A program made the translations under genes and the position numbers. A stretch of DNA of 64,000 nt from Notospermus geniculatus (Eukaryota; Nemertea; Pilidiophora; Heteronemertea; Lineidae): contig NMRB01002499.1 of assembly GCA_002633025.1 (NCBI GenBank), forward strand, positions 31,268 through 95,267, in the 5' to 3' direction. Position 1 is the first letter of the stretch. Each line of letters begins with the position of its first letter. The notes under the pieces were generated by a model. It made no database searches, was not told where the DNA came from, and saw only the letters and a list, made by a program, of their open reading frames with translations. Shown piece after piece: positions 61,975 to 64,000 of the stretch.

Positions 61975-64000
61975 TCACACGATATCTGACGTGCGTTGGT
62001 CAATATCCATCAAAAGACGTCCTTCCATCATCGCCAGTTGACAACTTTTCCGCCGGCTTTGCGAGAACGACAGATTATCATCACTTAATCTTAATCCATC
62101 TGACGCAGCCCGAGCTAATCCTATATCCTTATCACAATTACCCCTTCCATCTGTACGCGAGTCTTTACGATTCAATCCCGGGTCCGATGCCATTGTTGAG
62201 GATGGCCCGGCGTATTTCTCTTCGAATATATTACACAACACCGGGCCCTCAACTAATTTATCATCCTCGGGGATTGTTTTGTGTATCGTGCGTGTGTTAT
62301 AATTTTCCGGTCGATCACTCTCCACCTCCGTCAACCCGCTATACCTCAGCAATCCCCCCTGGTGGCCATTACATGCACTATCCACCTCCCCATCCCGGGG
62401 ACTCGTCTCCGCACTGGACTCATCCAAAGCGAGGCTATGCATGCTCAGTCTTTCAATTGCACTCTCCTCCGTGTGTTCAGAATGTTCGTGAATCTTATCG
62501 CCAAAACTCCTGCTTCGATGTCGGTGGCGTTTCTTCCCATGATGCCCTTTTCCTTCCTCGCAGAATGTCACGCTTCTTCCGGATATCGGCGAGCCATGAT
62601 TCGATGCTGATTTTGATTGGCTGTTCTCGTTGACGTCAATGTGGACCTCCAATGGAGGAATGATTGACGACATGCTGTCCTTGTCCCTGGAAATAACAGA
62701 AGTTAGAGATTAGCCAGAAACAGTGAGGGGACGTCAGAGTGGTGCAGTGCAAACACTGTCACTTGTCACCACTGGCATTCCGGGTTGGATCCCCATTTGG
62801 AACCATTCTTCATGTGACATAGAGGACGACAGGTGGAGCACTTCAGCATCATTTGAGAAACTTACTAATGTTTTATGAAAAAGACCTTCCNGCAGTAACG
62901 CCACCTGCTATGGCCATATTGCGTTTGTGCTTTGGGGAATTTGTATACCGTGCATTAATCTGAAAATTCAAAACACACAACAAATGAAGAACAAGCTTTC
63001 TGGAACATGTTGATAAGGCCTGAACTATGCATAGCTCATGGTTCTGTTGGTCGGCAGGTTTCAGAATACCCACTGAAGCTACTGAAATTCTGCTTGTCAC
63101 TTACCTTTCTGCCGACCCAGACTGGTATTCCAATGATCATAGCAGGAACAGCGATCCCCGCCACGAGTGCTATCCCCACCGGAGCACCGACCAACGTCCC
63201 AAGTTGCCACAATATCTTCTTCTTCCGACTCCACGGTTTCTTTCCCCAGAACGTACAGCCGGAGGGACTAGAATAGAAATGTGAACAATTGGTGTGAACA
63301 ACTGAGACTATACATGTATGTGAACTGCGACCAAGATAAAGAACATTACGGCATATCCGTGTAGAAACTTCGGCAATTAAACCTACCTTAGATAATGAAG
63401 GTCTGAAATTTCTTTCATACACAACCAGCAGAACTCCGCCCCGCACACCGCACAGGTCATGTGATTACAGGAACCGTCATCCATCTTGATTATATAAGCA
63501 CCACATCGAGGGCACGGCTTGATCTCCCCTGAAATGATGTGAAAGAGTTTTAACCATACGCGTGCCATTACTGACTGAGGTAAGCTATGAGAAAGGAGGG
63601 GAACTTTGACATGGCTTCGGAATGTCGGGAAAAAACTGCTCTCCTATTTACCTCCTGATTCATGACTACAACTCAGCGATGACGACCGCATATTGGGCAA
63701 CAGCTCCATCCTCTCAGCACGCGCCGCATCACAAGTCTGCGTCGGGTGCCAGTATTGCTTGCAGTGGTAACAGAAGTATGTGCTGCAGCCGGGACGCTCA
63801 CAGCGGAGTTTGGGACAACTGGCACAGCCAGCCGCGATCACAGCATAACTGAAACAAAGAAAAGAACAGTTATCTTTCCATGAATAACACAAAATTCGCT
63901 CTCGCAAATCAACCATAGAAAACTACCAGCCTGGAGCAGCAGCATAAGTAACGAGAATTTTAGGATGAAACTTACCCACAGTCCGGGGCAGGACACCACC
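61975..64000 (-). CDS. RNF19: RNF19-type RBR E3 ubiquitin ligase, 3' part
   Basis: Exons read so far: 64000-63976 (cut by the window edge; WCPAPDCG), 63848-63652, 63528-63387, 63267-63105, 62959-62892 (cut at the undetermined base 62891), 62686-61975 (stop). The IBR zinc region ([34 protein letters not shown]) is followed by RING2 ([40 protein letters not shown]), which holds the catalytic Cys of RBR ligases, then [20 protein letters not shown] and a membrane segment ([20 protein letters not shown]). Vertebrate RNF19A (dorfin) and RNF19B share this order and have a second membrane segment next; here the text breaks after [13 protein letters not shown] at the n, so that segment is missing from the sequence. 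The 237-codon last exon is Ser-rich, less conserved, with LEVHIDVNE as in the family. The RING1 half lies beyond 64000. Confidence 0.88.
62733..62830 (+). mobile_element. tRNA-like SINE S1
   Basis: GTCAGAGTGGTGCAGTGC, TTGTCACCACTGGCATTCC and GGGTTGGATCCCC in family order, in an intron of the RNF19-type gene. Confidence 0.5.

Noticed and set aside
61770-62633. 287-codon ORF on the + strand
   Set aside because: It is antisense to the last RNF19 exon and runs into the 1.55-kb repeat; the minus-strand frame has acceptor, family motifs and stop.

Overview
The window is animal nuclear DNA. Genes are split by many short GT-AG introns, introns are full of small inverted-repeat transposons and tRNA-like SINEs, and motifs such as aggcctag and tacatgtaca are frequent. 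Five metazoan gene families are recognisable, on both strands. The texture fits a highly heterozygous marine invertebrate (echinoderm, hemichordate, cephalochordate or similar). I cannot name the species.

Layout from left to right: (1) 0-3 kb, + strand: a two-exon Fer2/PTF1A-like bHLH transcription factor behind a TATA box. (2) 4.8-6.2 kb, - strand: pieces of a small unrecognised gene, with a well supported terminal exon. (3) 6.3-18.6 kb, - strand: a complete 19-exon DIDO1/PHF3-family gene (2189 codons; AT-hook-like motif, PHD finger, TFIIS central domain, SPOC domain, long KSxSKDKD repeat tail). (4) 25.4-33.4 kb, + strand: a complete 19-exon PAS-domain kinase gene, PASK (1180 codons). (5) 33.9-50.9 kb: a second head-to-tail copy of 16.6-33.8 kb. 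It carries DIDO1 exons 1-4 only and a second complete PASK. (6) 52.1-53.4 and 54.5-55.5 kb, - strand: two copies of an unrecognised two-exon gene of about 240 codons, inside a 2.2-kb head-to-tail repeat. (7) 56.2-57.0 and 58.8-61.9 kb: two more head-to-tail repeats without a recognised gene. (8) 62.0-64.0 kb, - strand: the 3' half of an RNF19-type RBR E3 ubiquitin ligase, running off the right edge and interrupted by an undetermined base.

The exon models were assembled by hand. For DIDO1, both PASK copies, Fer2 and the unrecognised gene, every intron starts GT and ends AG and the phases add up to one open frame. Several exons are too short to show as long ORFs (the 28-codon last exon of Fer2, the zinc-knuckle exon of DIDO1, the window-edge exon of RNF19).

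The most striking large-scale property is repeated head-to-tail duplication. Each copy carries private transposon insertions with clean target duplications, so copy-to-copy comparison gives direct empty-site evidence for many elements. The same pattern is expected if two divergent haplotypes of one locus were joined end to end during assembly, so true gene duplication must not be assumed. I found no CRISPR, no rRNA and no convincing functional tRNA gene, and nothing in the sequence that I would call a new multi-gene system.
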